From Limnomonas spitsbergensis (lineage: Eukaryota > Chlorophyta > Chlorophyceae > Chlamydomonadales): 64,000 nucleotides of DNA. Shown here piece by piece: positions 35,897 to 45,448 of the stretch (positions are counted from its first letter, which is position 1; each line of letters starts with the position of its first letter). The notes beneath the pieces are model-generated. The model was not told the origin of the DNA. It saw only the letters and a list, made by a program, of their open reading frames with translations, and did not search any database. Where the stretch lies: positions 248,001 to 312,000 of the forward strand of contig JAYJMM010000014.1 in the NCBI GenBank assembly GCA_037349105.1, in the 5' to 3' direction. Position numbers and translations under genes: made by a program.

Positions 35897-36703
35897 ATGC
35901 ACACAGACGCGACAACGGCTGAGGCGGACTACTTGTCAGAGCTGCCGCCTGAGTTGTTGGCCAGAGTGGTTGTATTTACCCATAAAAGGTCTGCTCTTCG
36001 TGTCACGTCCAGGCGACTCAAGGATACATTCGATATTTGCAACCACAGACTCTTCGCAAACTACCCCGACGGGGATGACAGCGGCGTGTCTGTCGCAGCG
36101 CTCCTCGCCAGATCACCCTGTCTGGCAATCGTGGTGTTTCATAAGTGGGGATTGGGAAACGTCTCAGCCCTGTCGACCTGCGTACAGCTGGCTTCCCTTC
36201 ATATGACCAACAGTGACTCCTTGGTCGACCTCTCAGCCCTGTCGTCTTGTGTTGCGCTGAAGTCTCTCGAACTCTCGGGATGCTACAACCTGGTCGACCT
36301 CTCCGTCCTATCGTCTTGTGTCGGGCTAACGAAGCTCGACCTCTCTGATTCCCACAACGTGGCGGACCTGTCACCCATGTCGGCGTGTACCGCGCTGACG
36401 TATATCGACGTCTCTCGCTGCAACCGTGTGCACGACCTGTCCGCCCTCTCTGCGTGTGTTGCGCTGAAAGTGTGTATCGTCCATGGCTGTCATCGCCTGG
36501 TCGACGTATCCCCCCTCTCAGCCTGTGTTGCGATGGTGTATCTCGACCTCCGTGGCTGCCGCAGCGTGGTCAACCTATCACCCTTGTCGTCTTGCGTTGC
36601 GCTGCGGACTATCGACCTCAGGCGCTGCTCCAACATGCTCGACCTGTCGCCCCTGAGGCCGTGTCCTGTGCTGGAGGATGTATGGATCGGTGAATTTCCC
36701 TAG
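35897..36703 (+). CDS. F-box/leucine-rich-repeat protein
   Basis: The protein has 268 residues from ATG 35897; the open frame continues upstream through non-credible codons. An F-box-like segment at about 14-45 (LSELPPELLARVVVF, then SALRVTSRRLKDTF) is followed by eight leucine-rich repeats of 23-24 residues with consensus LxxLxLSxCxxLVDLSxLSSC. F-box proteins recruit substrates to SCF ubiquitin ligases, and the LRR array would bind the target. Giant viruses often encode such adaptors to exploit host degradation. The repeats are regular and the gene looks intact. Confidence 0.75.
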   Translation: MHTDATTAEADYLSELPPELLARVVVFTHKRSALRVTSRRLKDTFDICNHRLFANYPDGDDSGVSVAALLARSPCLAIVVFHKWGLGNVSALSTCVQLASLHMTNSDSLVDLSALSSCVALKSLELSGCYNLVDLSVLSSCVGLTKLDLSDSHNVADLSPMSACTALTYIDVSRCNRVHDLSALSACVALKVCIVHGCHRLVDVSPLSACVAMVYLDLRGCRSVVNLSPLSSCVALRTIDLRRCSNMLDLSPLRPCPVLEDVWIGEFP

Positions 36704-36954
36704 TCGTCCTTGCTCACTTATTAGGATGTCACATGGCATTCGGTGTGTGTGTGTGCCCCCCCCCCTGTGGTGTGTAAATCTCGACGTTGACGCTCCGTGT
36801 CCTGCCAGAGATAGAGCACAGACGCCAGGAGTGGGCAGCAGCCGGAAAAAGGGGATTCCGTGAAAGTGAATTGGGTTTTCAGTGGAATGAAGCCCCCCCC
36901 ATGCGATTCCCAAGTAAGGGCGCCGAAGCGAGTGCCGTGATTCAGACAATTCAG

Positions 36955-37045
36955 CGGCCAGCCTGAAGTGTCTGACGGTCCTGTTCGGTTCTACAGAAAG
37001 CATGAACGCGGCCGGGGTCGTTTGAGGCGCGTGGTCGAAGTTCCC
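36955..37045 (-). mobile_element. possible Fanzor-element remnant
   Basis: CCAGCCTGAAGTG, then CCTGTTCGGTTCTACAG, then GCATGAACGCGGCCGGGGT matches, in the same order, a segment (35470-35555) inside the complete element copy at 35.0-35.6 kb. I see nothing else in the 36704-37130 intergenic stretch beyond a CCCCCCCCC run. Confidence 0.4.
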
Positions 37046-37130
37046 TGTCTGTACCAGCCCGCTGGTGGAGCCTTCCTTTATTGCGCATAGAGTTGCAGGA
37101 GGAGGCACTCACCGAACTGACCTTCCCCAA

Positions 37131-38339
37131 ATGATCACCGATGCACCCGCGACGGAAGACACCACACGTCTGAGAATGAGACAGATGTGTGCGCGCGCTT
37201 GGCGCTCGGCGATTCGTCTCGCCTCGACCGTGCATGGGTGGAGCGTCGGCTCGAAGCCGAGCCTCGGAACGCGCGCAGCCGCAGAGTTCACCGGCTGCGC
37301 AATCTTCCACTTCCTCGGCTCGGTCGCCCCGACGCCGACGGAGAACGCAGTCGCGCTGATGGTGCTCGTCTACTACACCGCGAAACTGTCTGGGGCGCAC
37401 CTGAACCCGGCGCTCACGACCACCTTCGCGCTGCTCGGGTACGTCAACCCGGTCGAGGTGCTCGTGTACTGGGCTGCGCAGGTCAGCGGTTGCATCGTCG
37501 GCGCCTTGTGGGTGCGGCTGCTGCTGCCGGACGCGTACGGCGCCGACGCCGCGCTCGCAGGATGCTTCCAGCCGGCACCCGGCGTCTCCATGACACGCGC
37601 GCTCGGCTGGGAGGCCGTTGGAACCTTCTGCTTCGTGCTCCCGATATTTTCGGTCGTTTGGTACACGCAGAGCAAGAGCGGGTACGGCAACACCGGTCCG
37701 ATCATCGTCGGCCTGTCACTCTACGCTGCCGCGACCGCCGCGGGGCCTTGGACCGGGGCCTCGCTAAATCCGGCGCGCACGCTCGGATCGGCGATCGTCT
37801 TCGGCACGACCTCTTCGGCCGTACCGTGCGCCTCGGCGGTGGCCGCATCCGGATACTACGTCGCTGGGGAGCTCATCGGGGCGGCGTGCGTGCCGATCGC
37901 AGTCGCGCCGTGGTACGGCGTCTCGGAGACCGTTGCGTTGAGTATGCGAACGAAAGCGTACGGACGGTTCGGACCAGCGAACGGCGCCCACACAACCTCA
38001 GCGACGGTGGACGCATTGCAAGAGGACGAGGAACGTTTCTCTGGAGGCATCGTCACGACGCGGGCCTCGATTGTTGCCGAGATACAGGAGGAGACGCTGA
38101 TCACGGCCGCCGTGGCGGCGACGGCCGAGACGATGTACTGCTGCGCGCCGGTGGCCCTGCGCACCGCGTGGATCCCGACGACCTCACAGAGCTTGCGTCG
38201 TCTGAACCGTTTAAAAGACCCGGGGGGTGGATCGAGCAACGGGGTGGGCTGTCATACCAGTAACACCCACAACAACAGTAACACGACGTATCGGGAGAGT
38301 GCGGACGCGCACGCGACCCTGACGCTGTGCATCGAGTGA
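37131..38339 (+). CDS. aquaporin (MIP family channel)
   Basis: The protein has 402 residues from ATG 37131; the longer frame begins only with GTG. Six membrane segments lie between about 50 and 265. The two half-helix signature loops are complete: SGAHLNPALTT with NPA at 92-94, and TGASLNPARTLGSA with NPA at 213-215 followed by the Arg that lines the selectivity filter (Arg216). The family transports water, glycerol or small solutes. About 135 residues extend beyond the last helix, Thr/Ser/Asn-rich and probably cytosolic, which is longer than usual. Viral aquaporins are known from some chloroviruses. The stop codon overlaps the first possible ATG of the next gene (TGATG). Confidence 0.9.
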   Translation: MITDAPATEDTTRLRMRQMCARAWRSAIRLASTVHGWSVGSKPSLGTRAAAEFTGCAIFHFLGSVAPTPTENAVALMVLVYYTAKLSGAHLNPALTTTFALLGYVNPVEVLVYWAAQVSGCIVGALWVRLLLPDAYGADAALAGCFQPAPGVSMTRALGWEAVGTFCFVLPIFSVVWYTQSKSGYGNTGPIIVGLSLYAAATAAGPWTGASLNPARTLGSAIVFGTTSSAVPCASAVAASGYYVAGELIGAACVPIAVAPWYGVSETVALSMRTKAYGRFGPANGAHTTSATVDALQEDEERFSGGIVTTRASIVAEIQEETLITAAVAATAETMYCCAPVALRTAWIPTTSQSLRRLNRLKDPGGGSSNGVGCHTSNTHNNSNTTYRESADAHATLTLCIE

Positions 38340-38383
38340 TGTTTAGAGCTCGAGTTAGGGTACAGAGAAGCACCAAATCGACG

Positions 38384-39796
38384 ATGACGTCGGTGGGATC
38401 GGTGACGTCCGTATCGATCAGCGGAGGGACGACGACCGCGGCAGCGATCACCGCGCTGGGCATCAGCACACAGACGCTTGCGACGACGTCTTTTGGTTTC
38501 AGGTCCGCTGCACTGAACGTGGGGTACAGCAACGTGTTCGTTGGCTTTCAGGCGGCCGAATACTGCCGTTCGGTTGAGGCGACCGTCGCGATCGGCTACG
38601 CCGCCGCGTCGGTGTCCGCCGGAAAGCATTCGACGTTCGTCGGGTATCGGGCGGGGATGTCGGCGACGATCGCGAGTGGTAACGTCGCCGTGGGGGCGGA
38701 CGTCGCAGCGAACATCACCGCTGGGTGCAGCAACGTGCTCGTCGGGGCGTTCGCAGACGCTCCCGGCGACACGAGCGGCGGCGTCGCGGTCGGATATAGA
38801 GCGCACACCGCGTCAAACGCGGCGGCGCTCGGCAGCGGCGCATCGGCGTTGGGAAGAGGCAGCGTCGCACTCGGAGGCGGAGCCAGGGCGGCGGGCGACG
38901 GTGAGTTTGACCTCGCTGGCAGGGTTCGCGGCTACGTCGCGAGATCCAATGTGGACGGGAACGCGTCGATGATTACGTACGCCGTCCAGGTCGACGCCGA
39001 CGTGCTCAAGCTCGGGGGGGGCGGCGCGCTCGCGTTTTGCGCCGACGGCGCTTCGAACGCCACGCCGGTGTGGGCCGCTTCGCTGTCCGGCCCGGACCTG
39101 GAGATGCGGTCCAGGGGCGGGGCGGTCGTGCGTTTCGTCGACGACTTCCGCCCGGGCTTGCTCGACTTCACGGCGCAACATCGATGCAGGCTGCAGATGC
39201 GGGAGGACGACGAGGCGCATTTGGAGGAGGCGTCGGCGATGCTCGGACGCGGTGGCCGCGTCGTCGTCGCGACAGGGAGGTACGACTCGTCGCTCGGGGG
39301 CACGGGCCATGTGTCCGCGGACGAAGCGGTCCCGGTGGTCGAGCTGTCGAGGACGGCGTGCGATCCGCGCGCGTTCGGCGTGCTGTCGGACACGGCCCCG
39401 ACTGGGGACCGGTCGAAGACGGAGGGCTGCAACAGCTGGCGGATCGGTCTGATCGAGTTCATATGGAACGGGAGGGACGAAGGAGAAGGGGAGGGGCAGC
39501 AGCAGGGGCATCAGCTTCAGCGAGTCGCGGTCAACGCTGCAGGCGAGGGTGGCATATGGGTGTCGGACGAGGCGGGCCCCCTGCACAACGGCGACCTGGT
39601 GACGACCAGCGGACGCATGCGGGGTGTCGCAATGAGGCAGACGGAGTCTTGGGTGGCGGCGCACACTGCGGCAAAGGTGACGTGCGATTGCGACTTTGAC
39701 CAAATTGCGCCTGGGCCTGTGCTGACGCTGTTCGACGGCTGCGGGTCGAAGCCGGCGTTGCGCGCGTGCCTTGTCGGATGCACGTACCGGTTTTGA
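38384..39796 (+). CDS. YadA-head/fibre-like virion protein with conserved C-terminal domain
   Basis: The protein has 470 residues from ATG 38384; in-frame ATG 38339 is an alternative that abuts the aquaporin stop. The first 180 residues hold repeats of the YadA head type (NVFVGFQAA, VAIGYAA, STFVGYRAG, NVAVGADVA, AALGSGASALGRGSVALGGG). They form a beta-roll trimer in that family. The C-terminal domain (about 330-470) ends with GEGGIWVSDEAGPLHNGDLV, then WVAAHTAAKVTCDCDF. I have seen this pattern as a recurrent end domain of giant-virus and phage fibre-like proteins. It probably forms a trimeric surface spike. Confidence 0.65.
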   Translation: MTSVGSVTSVSISGGTTTAAAITALGISTQTLATTSFGFRSAALNVGYSNVFVGFQAAEYCRSVEATVAIGYAAASVSAGKHSTFVGYRAGMSATIASGNVAVGADVAANITAGCSNVLVGAFADAPGDTSGGVAVGYRAHTASNAAALGSGASALGRGSVALGGGARAAGDGEFDLAGRVRGYVARSNVDGNASMITYAVQVDADVLKLGGGGALAFCADGASNATPVWAASLSGPDLEMRSRGGAVVRFVDDFRPGLLDFTAQHRCRLQMREDDEAHLEEASAMLGRGGRVVVATGRYDSSLGGTGHVSADEAVPVVELSRTACDPRAFGVLSDTAPTGDRSKTEGCNSWRIGLIEFIWNGRDEGEGEGQQQGHQLQRVAVNAAGEGGIWVSDEAGPLHNGDLVTTSGRMRGVAMRQTESWVAAHTAAKVTCDCDFDQIAPGPVLTLFDGCGSKPALRACLVGCTYRF

Positions 39797-39840
39797 TAGG
39801 GAATCCAGGGATCCCGCATCCCGCAAATCGGTAAAAGCAC

Positions 39841-39851
39841 GGTATAAAGAC
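39841..39851 (+). promoter_or_regulatory. TATA-like promoter word GGTATAAAGAC
   Basis: GGTATAAAGAC followed by G lies 66-76 bp upstream of the RPB9 start. The same 11 bases precede RPB2 copy 2 at 54299. Both genes encode RNA polymerase subunits, supporting a shared promoter class. Confidence 0.5.
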
Positions 39852-39916
39852 GGCGCAGCGTTTATTGATGCACGTGCACCCTCACGAGCACACACACACA
39901 CACACACGGCAACCAG

Positions 39917-40360
39917 ATGAAGTTCTGCGACCTGTGCGACAACATGATGTATATCAGCTTGCACCCCCCATTAGGATTGGAGGAAACGAAGCACGAAGGA
40001 GCTGAGCCCGACAGCGCTGCGACGCCCACACCCACCCAAACTCTGCTGCAACTGACCTACAGCTGCAAGCACTGCGGCTTCGCAACGGCGGCATCCGTAG
40101 AGGAGGGACCAGCAGAGGCGTTCAGCACCGATTACGCGGACGACCAGACTGCATACAAACAGTTCGCGACACCGTACATACGCCACGATGTCACGCTCCC
40201 GCGCGTCAGCTACATCGCATGCCCGAATGAGACATGCACGCGTGCACCTGAAGCGCCGAACGAGGTCATCTTCGTCAAGTACGATCCGGTGAACCTGAAA
40301 TACCTGTACCACTGCGTGCATTGCGCCACGTTCTGGAAATCAGGGGGGCGCAGCAATTGA
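39917..40360 (+). CDS. RPB9: RNA polymerase subunit RPB9-like
   Basis: The protein has 147 residues. The first zinc ribbon has C4-x2-C7 with C50-x2-C53 (MKFCDLCDNMMY, LTYSCKHCGF). A linker with DVTLPRVSYIACPN follows, matching the family's DPTLPR/CPN. The second ribbon has C102-x4-C107 and C133-x2-C136 (KYLYHCVHCATFW). The order and spacing fit viral RPB9/TFIIS-like subunits. An insertion of about 40 residues sits in the first ribbon. It functions in the virus transcription complex with the RPB2 proteins in this window. Confidence 0.85.
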   Translation: MKFCDLCDNMMYISLHPPLGLEETKHEGAEPDSAATPTPTQTLLQLTYSCKHCGFATAASVEEGPAEAFSTDYADDQTAYKQFATPYIRHDVTLPRVSYIACPNETCTRAPEAPNEVIFVKYDPVNLKYLYHCVHCATFWKSGGRSN

Positions 40361-40409
40361 CCTGCAACGTCCGTGTGCCAACGCCACCGTTTGTGAACAT
40401 ACAGAAAAA

Positions 40410-41222
40410 ATGGCCAACACCCTACCGTCCAGACCGCCGCCATTATCGATCTATACATGCAACATGAATGCTGTCGTAACAGTCCTCGTGGAGTGGCTCC
40501 CATTAGCCTACACCGCATATGCCATATGCATCCCATCTGTCCCGAACTATGGGCGCCACATTTCCAAACTATTCCACCCGGATATGTCGTTCACCCTCGC
40601 CGACCATGCGACCATTTCGGAATCGGACATGTCCTACCACACGAATGCGAAGGCCGAGCTCGCAGCGTTTCTGTTGGTGTGGATAATTGGACCGGCGTTG
40701 ATGCTGTTCAATTACGGCATTATCCGATTACCTGTTAAGAGGGCGTGTGTGGGTGCTCTGGTCTCCTTCATCACGTGGCTTACGGTTCTCGTGGCGCGGA
40801 ACGTCGCTGTCTATTACGGACCTGGCTCCGCTAGGGGAGCCCCGTCGGTCGCCTGGATTCAGGATTCCCTGACGATGCCCTCGCTCATCATCCAGCTGGT
40901 CATACTGTACAACTTCTGTGCACACCTTCCGCCCCTGCAACAACAAATACTGATGAGTCAGATGGTCGTCGTAAACGAAACGATGAAAGATATGCGGGAC
41001 GATCATGGCAACATGCGGGAAGACATCAACAGGCTGGAAATGGCCACCACTGACAACGTCAAGAGGCTGGAAATCACCCTGGCAGACACCGTCAAGAGGC
41101 TGGAAATGGCCATGGCGTCCATGGCGTCCATGGCGTCCATGGCGTCCCAAGTCGACGAGACTCGTCCGCAGCAGCCGGCCCGGAACATCCGGACACGCAA
41201 CAAAAACGAGGGACCCTCGTAG
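40410..41222 (+). CDS. four-helix membrane protein with coiled-coil tail
   Basis: The protein has 270 residues. Four membrane segments are visible: about 13-42 (VVTVLVEWLPLAYTAYAICI), 74-100 (AAFLLVWIIGPALMLFNYGI), 108-135 and 150-175. The C-terminal 90 residues form a heptad coiled coil with three KRLEM-type repeats and a MAS tripeptide array encoded by ATGGCGTCC nonamers (41112-41145). The tail is basic and cytosolic by the positive-inside rule. I recognise no family. It lies 50 bp after RPB9. Confidence 0.6.
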   Translation: MANTLPSRPPPLSIYTCNMNAVVTVLVEWLPLAYTAYAICIPSVPNYGRHISKLFHPDMSFTLADHATISESDMSYHTNAKAELAAFLLVWIIGPALMLFNYGIIRLPVKRACVGALVSFITWLTVLVARNVAVYYGPGSARGAPSVAWIQDSLTMPSLIIQLVILYNFCAHLPPLQQQILMSQMVVVNETMKDMRDDHGNMREDINRLEMATTDNVKRLEITLADTVKRLEMAMASMASMASMASQVDETRPQQPARNIRTRNKNEGPS

Positions 41223-41826
41223 GAACGAATCTTACTTTTCGTTGGACCGCCCACCTCATCCACTAGGGCGCGCCCTCGTGTTTTCGTTTCCTTTTCCGTG
41301 TACGTGCTTTTCAAGCGTCTGCTATCTGTCGTGTGCAGGCGTCCGCGTTTTTTTCACGCACACGCGAGTGAAATAGGCGCACACGAACAAAGAAGCAAGA
41401 AGAAGGAAAAACGCACAAGAAATAAAAGCAGACACCTGCACCACACGAGGCACACACAACGATTTTCCACGCGAGCGGAAGAGGGAAGAGGAAGCAGGCG
41501 CTCGCGTTTTTCACGCGCACGCTCGCGAGCGAAAGAGGAAGCAGGCGCTCGCGTTTTTTCACTCGCACGCGCGCGATCGAAAGAGGAAGCAGGCACACAC
41601 GCACACGCGTAAGACTGATTTCCACTGACAGGTACGCGTGTCATGTGTCATTGTGTCATGTGTCACTGTGTCATGTGTCACTGTGTCATGTGTCATGTGT
41701 GATATGCGTAATCCCCCCGCTCGAAGTAGGAAACAGGCGCCCGCGCACGAAAAAGGAACCAGGTGCACCACACGAGGCTGCGCCCCAATGGAGAAACAAA
41801 TCAAACATGAGTCCGCATGAAGAGGA
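41223..41826. repeat. intergenic repeat cluster
   Basis: The stretch holds about three copies of a unit of 50-57 bp (GAAAGAGGAAGCAGGCGCTCGCGTTTTTTCAC and a CGCACGC tail, 41481-41600). It also holds a TGTCATGTGTCACTG array (41638-41702). The long frames crossing it are repeat artefacts. I find no gene that I can support. Confidence 0.75.
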
Positions 41827-43005
41827 TTACAAAACAGGTAGCATCTCCAACGCTTCTCGCCCAAGTCTGCGCCTACACATCAAGTTGCCCGGGCACGTGA
41901 TGGCCTGGTGCCAGGCCGCCTGGATCAGGCGTGCGGATTCGTCCACACGCGCACGGGCCATGTGCGCGCACTGCCCGACGTACTCGTGTCGGACGCGCAG
42001 AGACGAGGACGTTGCGCGAACGTCCAACAGACCCCGCGCACCGTGCTGGGACATCGAATGTCGCAGCATCTTCTGAGCGCTGCAGGTGTGTTCGCAGACC
42101 TCGCATCGCCACAGGCCAGGGATGTGCACTGAAACTGACGGGGGCGAAGATGACACGGTGGCAGTGGAACGAGACAGCTCGCCTGAAAACGTCGTATCTT
42201 CGAAGGCTCCGACCCCCAGGCTCTGTGCAAACAGGCGCGCGACGAACACTGCACCTGGCCCGTGGCTCGCAGGTCTCTCATCCGGCTTCACCCACTGCTC
42301 AACCAGGCGCGCGCGTTGCACGCCAAGCGCCTCCACCACCTCCGCATGGACCTCGGCGCGAACGGCACGCAGGGCGCAAAGCACGTCGAACGCCGCCATG
42401 ATCGCAGGGCGAAGCGGCGCAAAGTAGTCGGCGTCGCTCAGTTGCGCCAGAGAGGAGGTGCTCTGCAGCAGCGGCCGCGCTAGGGCAGCCGCTTCAGGAC
42501 GGAGACCCGGCTCGGCGAGGAGCTGCGCTTTGAACTGGGTCTTCAACCAGACAAGGCACATGCGATCTGCCTCGCGCACGACGAGGAAGTGCTGTAGAGT
42601 GGCCGGGAGCGCCGGGAAAGCGATGGCATCAAGCAGCGATGGTTGCGTATTTAACCAGCCGTTCAAGGCATAGCGCTGGGCATCGTTGCTGGTCTCCATC
42701 ATATCGACACGGGCGGTTCGGTCACTGCCCGTGCTGGAGTCGCTGTCGGAGCCTCCCGCCAATAATTCGTCCCGTATCACCGCGTAATCGGTGCATTCGT
42801 GGTAAAACTTCATCTCGGCCATGACCTCAGCGACGCGCACGACTTCGCCGATGCCGTGATGAATGTACTGGTCGCACAATCGCGAGTCGGTGCGCAGCGT
42901 GCACCCGAGCCGTGCTAGCGCGGCCACCAGGCGTTGCCTGCGCGTTTCTCGGATCCGCAGCGCTTCCACCAGGCGCTGCCTGTGCGTCTCTCGGATCCGC
43001 AGCAT
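41827..43005 (-). CDS. hypothetical protein with C-terminal C2H2-like zinc finger
   Basis: The protein has 392 residues from ATG 43005; the frame extends upstream by 15 codons only through GTG. The start contains a duplicated RIRETHRQRLVEAL unit. The middle is helical and Leu/Ala-rich. Near residue 300 WRCEVCEHTCSAQKMLRHSM, then SQH forms a C-x2-C-x11-H-x4-H finger, close to the C2H2 spacing. A nucleic-acid or protein-binding role is inferred. I recognise no wider family. Confidence 0.55.
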   Translation of the reverse strand: MLRIRETHRQRLVEALRIRETRRQRLVAALARLGCTLRTDSRLCDQYIHHGIGEVVRVAEVMAEMKFYHECTDYAVIRDELLAGGSDSDSSTGSDRTARVDMMETSNDAQRYALNGWLNTQPSLLDAIAFPALPATLQHFLVVREADRMCLVWLKTQFKAQLLAEPGLRPEAAALARPLLQSTSSLAQLSDADYFAPLRPAIMAAFDVLCALRAVRAEVHAEVVEALGVQRARLVEQWVKPDERPASHGPGAVFVARLFAQSLGVGAFEDTTFSGELSRSTATVSSSPPSVSVHIPGLWRCEVCEHTCSAQKMLRHSMSQHGARGLLDVRATSSSLRVRHEYVGQCAHMARARVDESARLIQAAWHQAITCPGNLMCRRRLGREALEMLPVL

Positions 43006-43074
43006 CGCAAAAGGACAACGTAGGCACGCACGGATAATGCAGACGGACACTGTATTTACACCTCTTGCGAAAAC

Positions 43075-43623
43075 TCAGTGTGCATGTTCCTCATGTTTTA
43101 CTCGCTCGTGACCTTCTCTCGACAGCCATCCCCAATACGTGTTGCAGTCGATCGACCTCTCCTCAGTCGAAGACCGAGGTGGGAAGGGTGGCTCAAGGGC
43201 TTGGCAATAGGCGTTCAGGTCGGTGGCGTCAGGTAGGTCGTGGGTGGAGGCCCCACCCGCCCAGACCACGGCAGTCACGCCCTCGAGCTTCCGCATCGTG
43301 GCTTTGATGCGATCGAGCACGTACTTATGCACGTCCTCATGCGCTGCATACAAGGCGTCCCACGACGGGTAACAGTGCAGGGTGCCACCGTCGAGCTCCA
43401 CGATGGAGAGCTCGCCCGACTCGATGTCGAGGATGCCTCTGCAGTTGATATATGTGTCGCTATCGTCATCCGAGCAGTGCACGTGAACCCGGACGACGCG
43501 GTACACGTGATTGCACCGGACGCGGTAGCTCCTCACCACGATGTGTGACGACATGTCGAAATCGGAAGCCCTGTGATGTATGCACTCCGTGCTGTGAAGC
43601 TCGTCGTATCTGGAGGCCGACAT
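43075..43623 (-). CDS. hypothetical protein
   Basis: The protein has 182 residues from ATG 43623; further upstream codons run into a hexamer microsatellite. The sequence alternates strands and helices and is rich in His, Cys and Asp (VRVHVHCSDDDSDTYINCRG). I recognise no family and see no membrane segment. Confidence 0.5.
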   Translation of the reverse strand: MSASRYDELHSTECIHHRASDFDMSSHIVVRSYRVRCNHVYRVVRVHVHCSDDDSDTYINCRGILDIESGELSIVELDGGTLHCYPSWDALYAAHEDVHKYVLDRIKATMRKLEGVTAVVWAGGASTHDLPDATDLNAYCQALEPPFPPRSSTEERSIDCNTYWGWLSREGHERVKHEEHAH

Positions 43624-43754
43624 GATACCGGTGGCACGGTGGCATGCGCATGCGTGTATGGCTGGTGCGGGTTCGCGTAGGGATGATCTCGACCCGTTTA
43701 AGCCACACCGAACGTGCGTTGAACCAAAAAAACAAAAAACTACAGCAAAAACTA

Positions 43755-43853
43755 AAGTCGAAACCGAAACCGAAACCGAAACCGAAACCGAAGCCGAAAC
43801 CGAAGCCGAAACCGAAACCGAAGCCGAAACCGAAGCCGAAACCGAAACCGCCG
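43755..43853 (+). repeat. GAAACC/GAAGCC hexamer array
   Basis: About 16 CCGAAA or CCGAAG hexamers in tandem; open in all frames, but no gene is assigned across it. The array lies between a gene start and the next gene's end. Confidence 0.9.
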
Positions 43854-43906
43854 ATGCGTTAACAGAAGTCCCCATTACAGGGACATTCTGTCAGCGCATT
43901 GGCAAT

Positions 43907-44066
43907 CTACTGATATTTCAGTAACATCTGCGTAACAGCAACATCATTGTTGTACTGCAGCTGCAGCTGCTTCTGCTGCACATTGCTGTACTGCTGTTGC
44001 TGCTGCTGCTGCGGCACATTAATGTACTGCTGCTGCTGCATCTTCGGCCCCTTTCGGGGCTTCTGC

Positions 44067-44101
<35 letters not shown>

Positions 44102-44683
44102 GGCTCCCATCCTGTCAAGGAAGGAAGGCTGCTGCATCATCTGCTGCATCTGCACGTTGCCGTGCTTCCGCTGCACATTGCTGCGCTCCTGCTCCTGCTG
44201 CTGCTGCTGCTGCTGCATCTTCGCCATCTTTATGGACTTCTGCTGCGCGAGCTGCTGGTCTCCCATCCTGTCAAGGAAGGAAGGCTGCAGCTGCACATTT
44301 CTGACCTGCTGATACTCCTGCTGCTGCTGCTGGTGCTGCCGCGAAGGCGTCCCGTGACGGGAACCTGACGACTGCATCGGCTGAAACTGCTGAAACTGCT
44401 CCGGCTGCGTCCGCGAAGGTGTCCCATGACGGGAACCTGACGGATGCATCGGATACTGCTGCTGAGACTGCTGCTGCTGCTGCTGTTGCATCCGTGAAGG
44501 TGTCCCGTGACGGGAACCTGACGGATGCATTGGCTGCTGCTGAAGCTGCTGCTGCTGCTGAGACCCATTACGGGACCTCGACGACTGCTGCTGATTCTGA
44601 AGCATGGACAACTGTCCTAACTGACCCTGGATTGATTCAATCACGGAATTCATCCTCTTAACGTTATTCTTGGAATAAGACAT
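43907..44683 (-). CDS. Gln-rich disordered protein with SGSRHGTPSR repeats
   Basis: The protein has 258 residues. The N-terminus (MSYSKNNVKRMNSVIESIQG) looks helical; the rest is poly-Gln with three repeats of a decapeptide (SGSRHGTPSR) and two of QPSFLDRMG, a pattern of short linear motifs in a disordered chain. Such motifs would be docking or phosphorylation sites (RHGTPSR includes a possible proline-directed site). A TATA-like word (GATTTATAATAG) lies just upstream of the start on the plus strand at 44689. The repeated motifs argue that the gene is real and not a CAG tract. Confidence 0.6.
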
Positions 44684-44897
44684 GGAGAAGATTTATAATA
44701 GACTGAATAAGACAGGGAAGAGTGAGTGGTGATATTGGTACTGGTGTCATCCCCCCCATTTTTTTGCGCTATTAGTTGCCGTATACCCCGGAAATATCGC
44801 TCGGATCGATGAAAGGGATACGTTTGGTGTTGCACACGGACAGTCGTACACTTGGTGGTGGTGGTGTACCCTTTTTTTCCAAGACCTGAAATAAACG

Positions 44898-45368
44898 ATG
44901 CACGTTTCTGACATTGCCGTGTTCTCAGCACCTCTGCTCCTCGGAATAGGCTTGCCTCACCTCCTTGCCTTGCCTCAGAAGACCCCCTGCCAGCCCGGAC
45001 GACGATCCGCGCTGCAGCCTCCAGGCTGGGCATTCGGAATCGTTTGGAGTCTGCTGTATCTCGCAGCCGGGGGGGCAGGTGCGCTGGCCTGGCGGCAGGC
45101 AGACAGGCGTGTGAGTGCGTTTCGATCCGGCCCCCTCCTCGCCTGGGCAGCGCTCCAGCTGGGACTCACTGCATGGTGGCTCACCTTCGGTCCTGGCGGG
45201 GTGTGTACACCGCTGGCCGCGACCATCACGATCCTGCTCATCGCTGCGGCAGCGGCCGCAACCACGGTACTCATGGTCAGGCGCGGCCTGCGTGCATCCG
45301 CTGCTCTCACGGCACCACTTGTCGTGTGGTTACTGTTTGCCGCTTGGCTCGCGAGACCCCGATCTTAG
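44898..45368 (+). CDS. tspO: TspO/MBR-family membrane protein
   Basis: The protein has 156 residues with about five membrane helices, the family's usual size. The signature region is intact: QPGRRSALQPPGWAFGIVWS (32-51), with PGRR, LxPPxWxFGxVWxxLY and a following AGGAGALAWR. LQLGLTAWWLTFGPGG matches the QLxLNxxWxxxFF helix with Asn replaced by Thr. TspO binds porphyrins and sterols and affects stress or mitochondrial signalling in cells. Membrane placement and fold are well supported. The viral role is unknown. Confidence 0.75.
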   Translation: MHVSDIAVFSAPLLLGIGLPHLLALPQKTPCQPGRRSALQPPGWAFGIVWSLLYLAAGGAGALAWRQADRRVSAFRSGPLLAWAALQLGLTAWWLTFGPGGVCTPLAATITILLIAAAAAATTVLMVRRGLRASAALTAPLVVWLLFAAWLARPRS

Positions 45369-45448
45369 CATCGTACGCTCCGCGTCACACGCGCTGCACA
45401 ATTGACGCTGGAATGCCGGTGTAAGGTAAGGTGGAAAGCAACGTCATA

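Noticed and set aside
37065..37130. Longer N-terminus of the aquaporin
   Set aside because: Starts with GTG; ATG at 37131 leaves all channel helices intact.
41223..41826. ORFs in the CGCTCGCGTTTTTTCAC repeat cluster
   Set aside because: Each frame is made of the repeat unit; no stable start and no domain.
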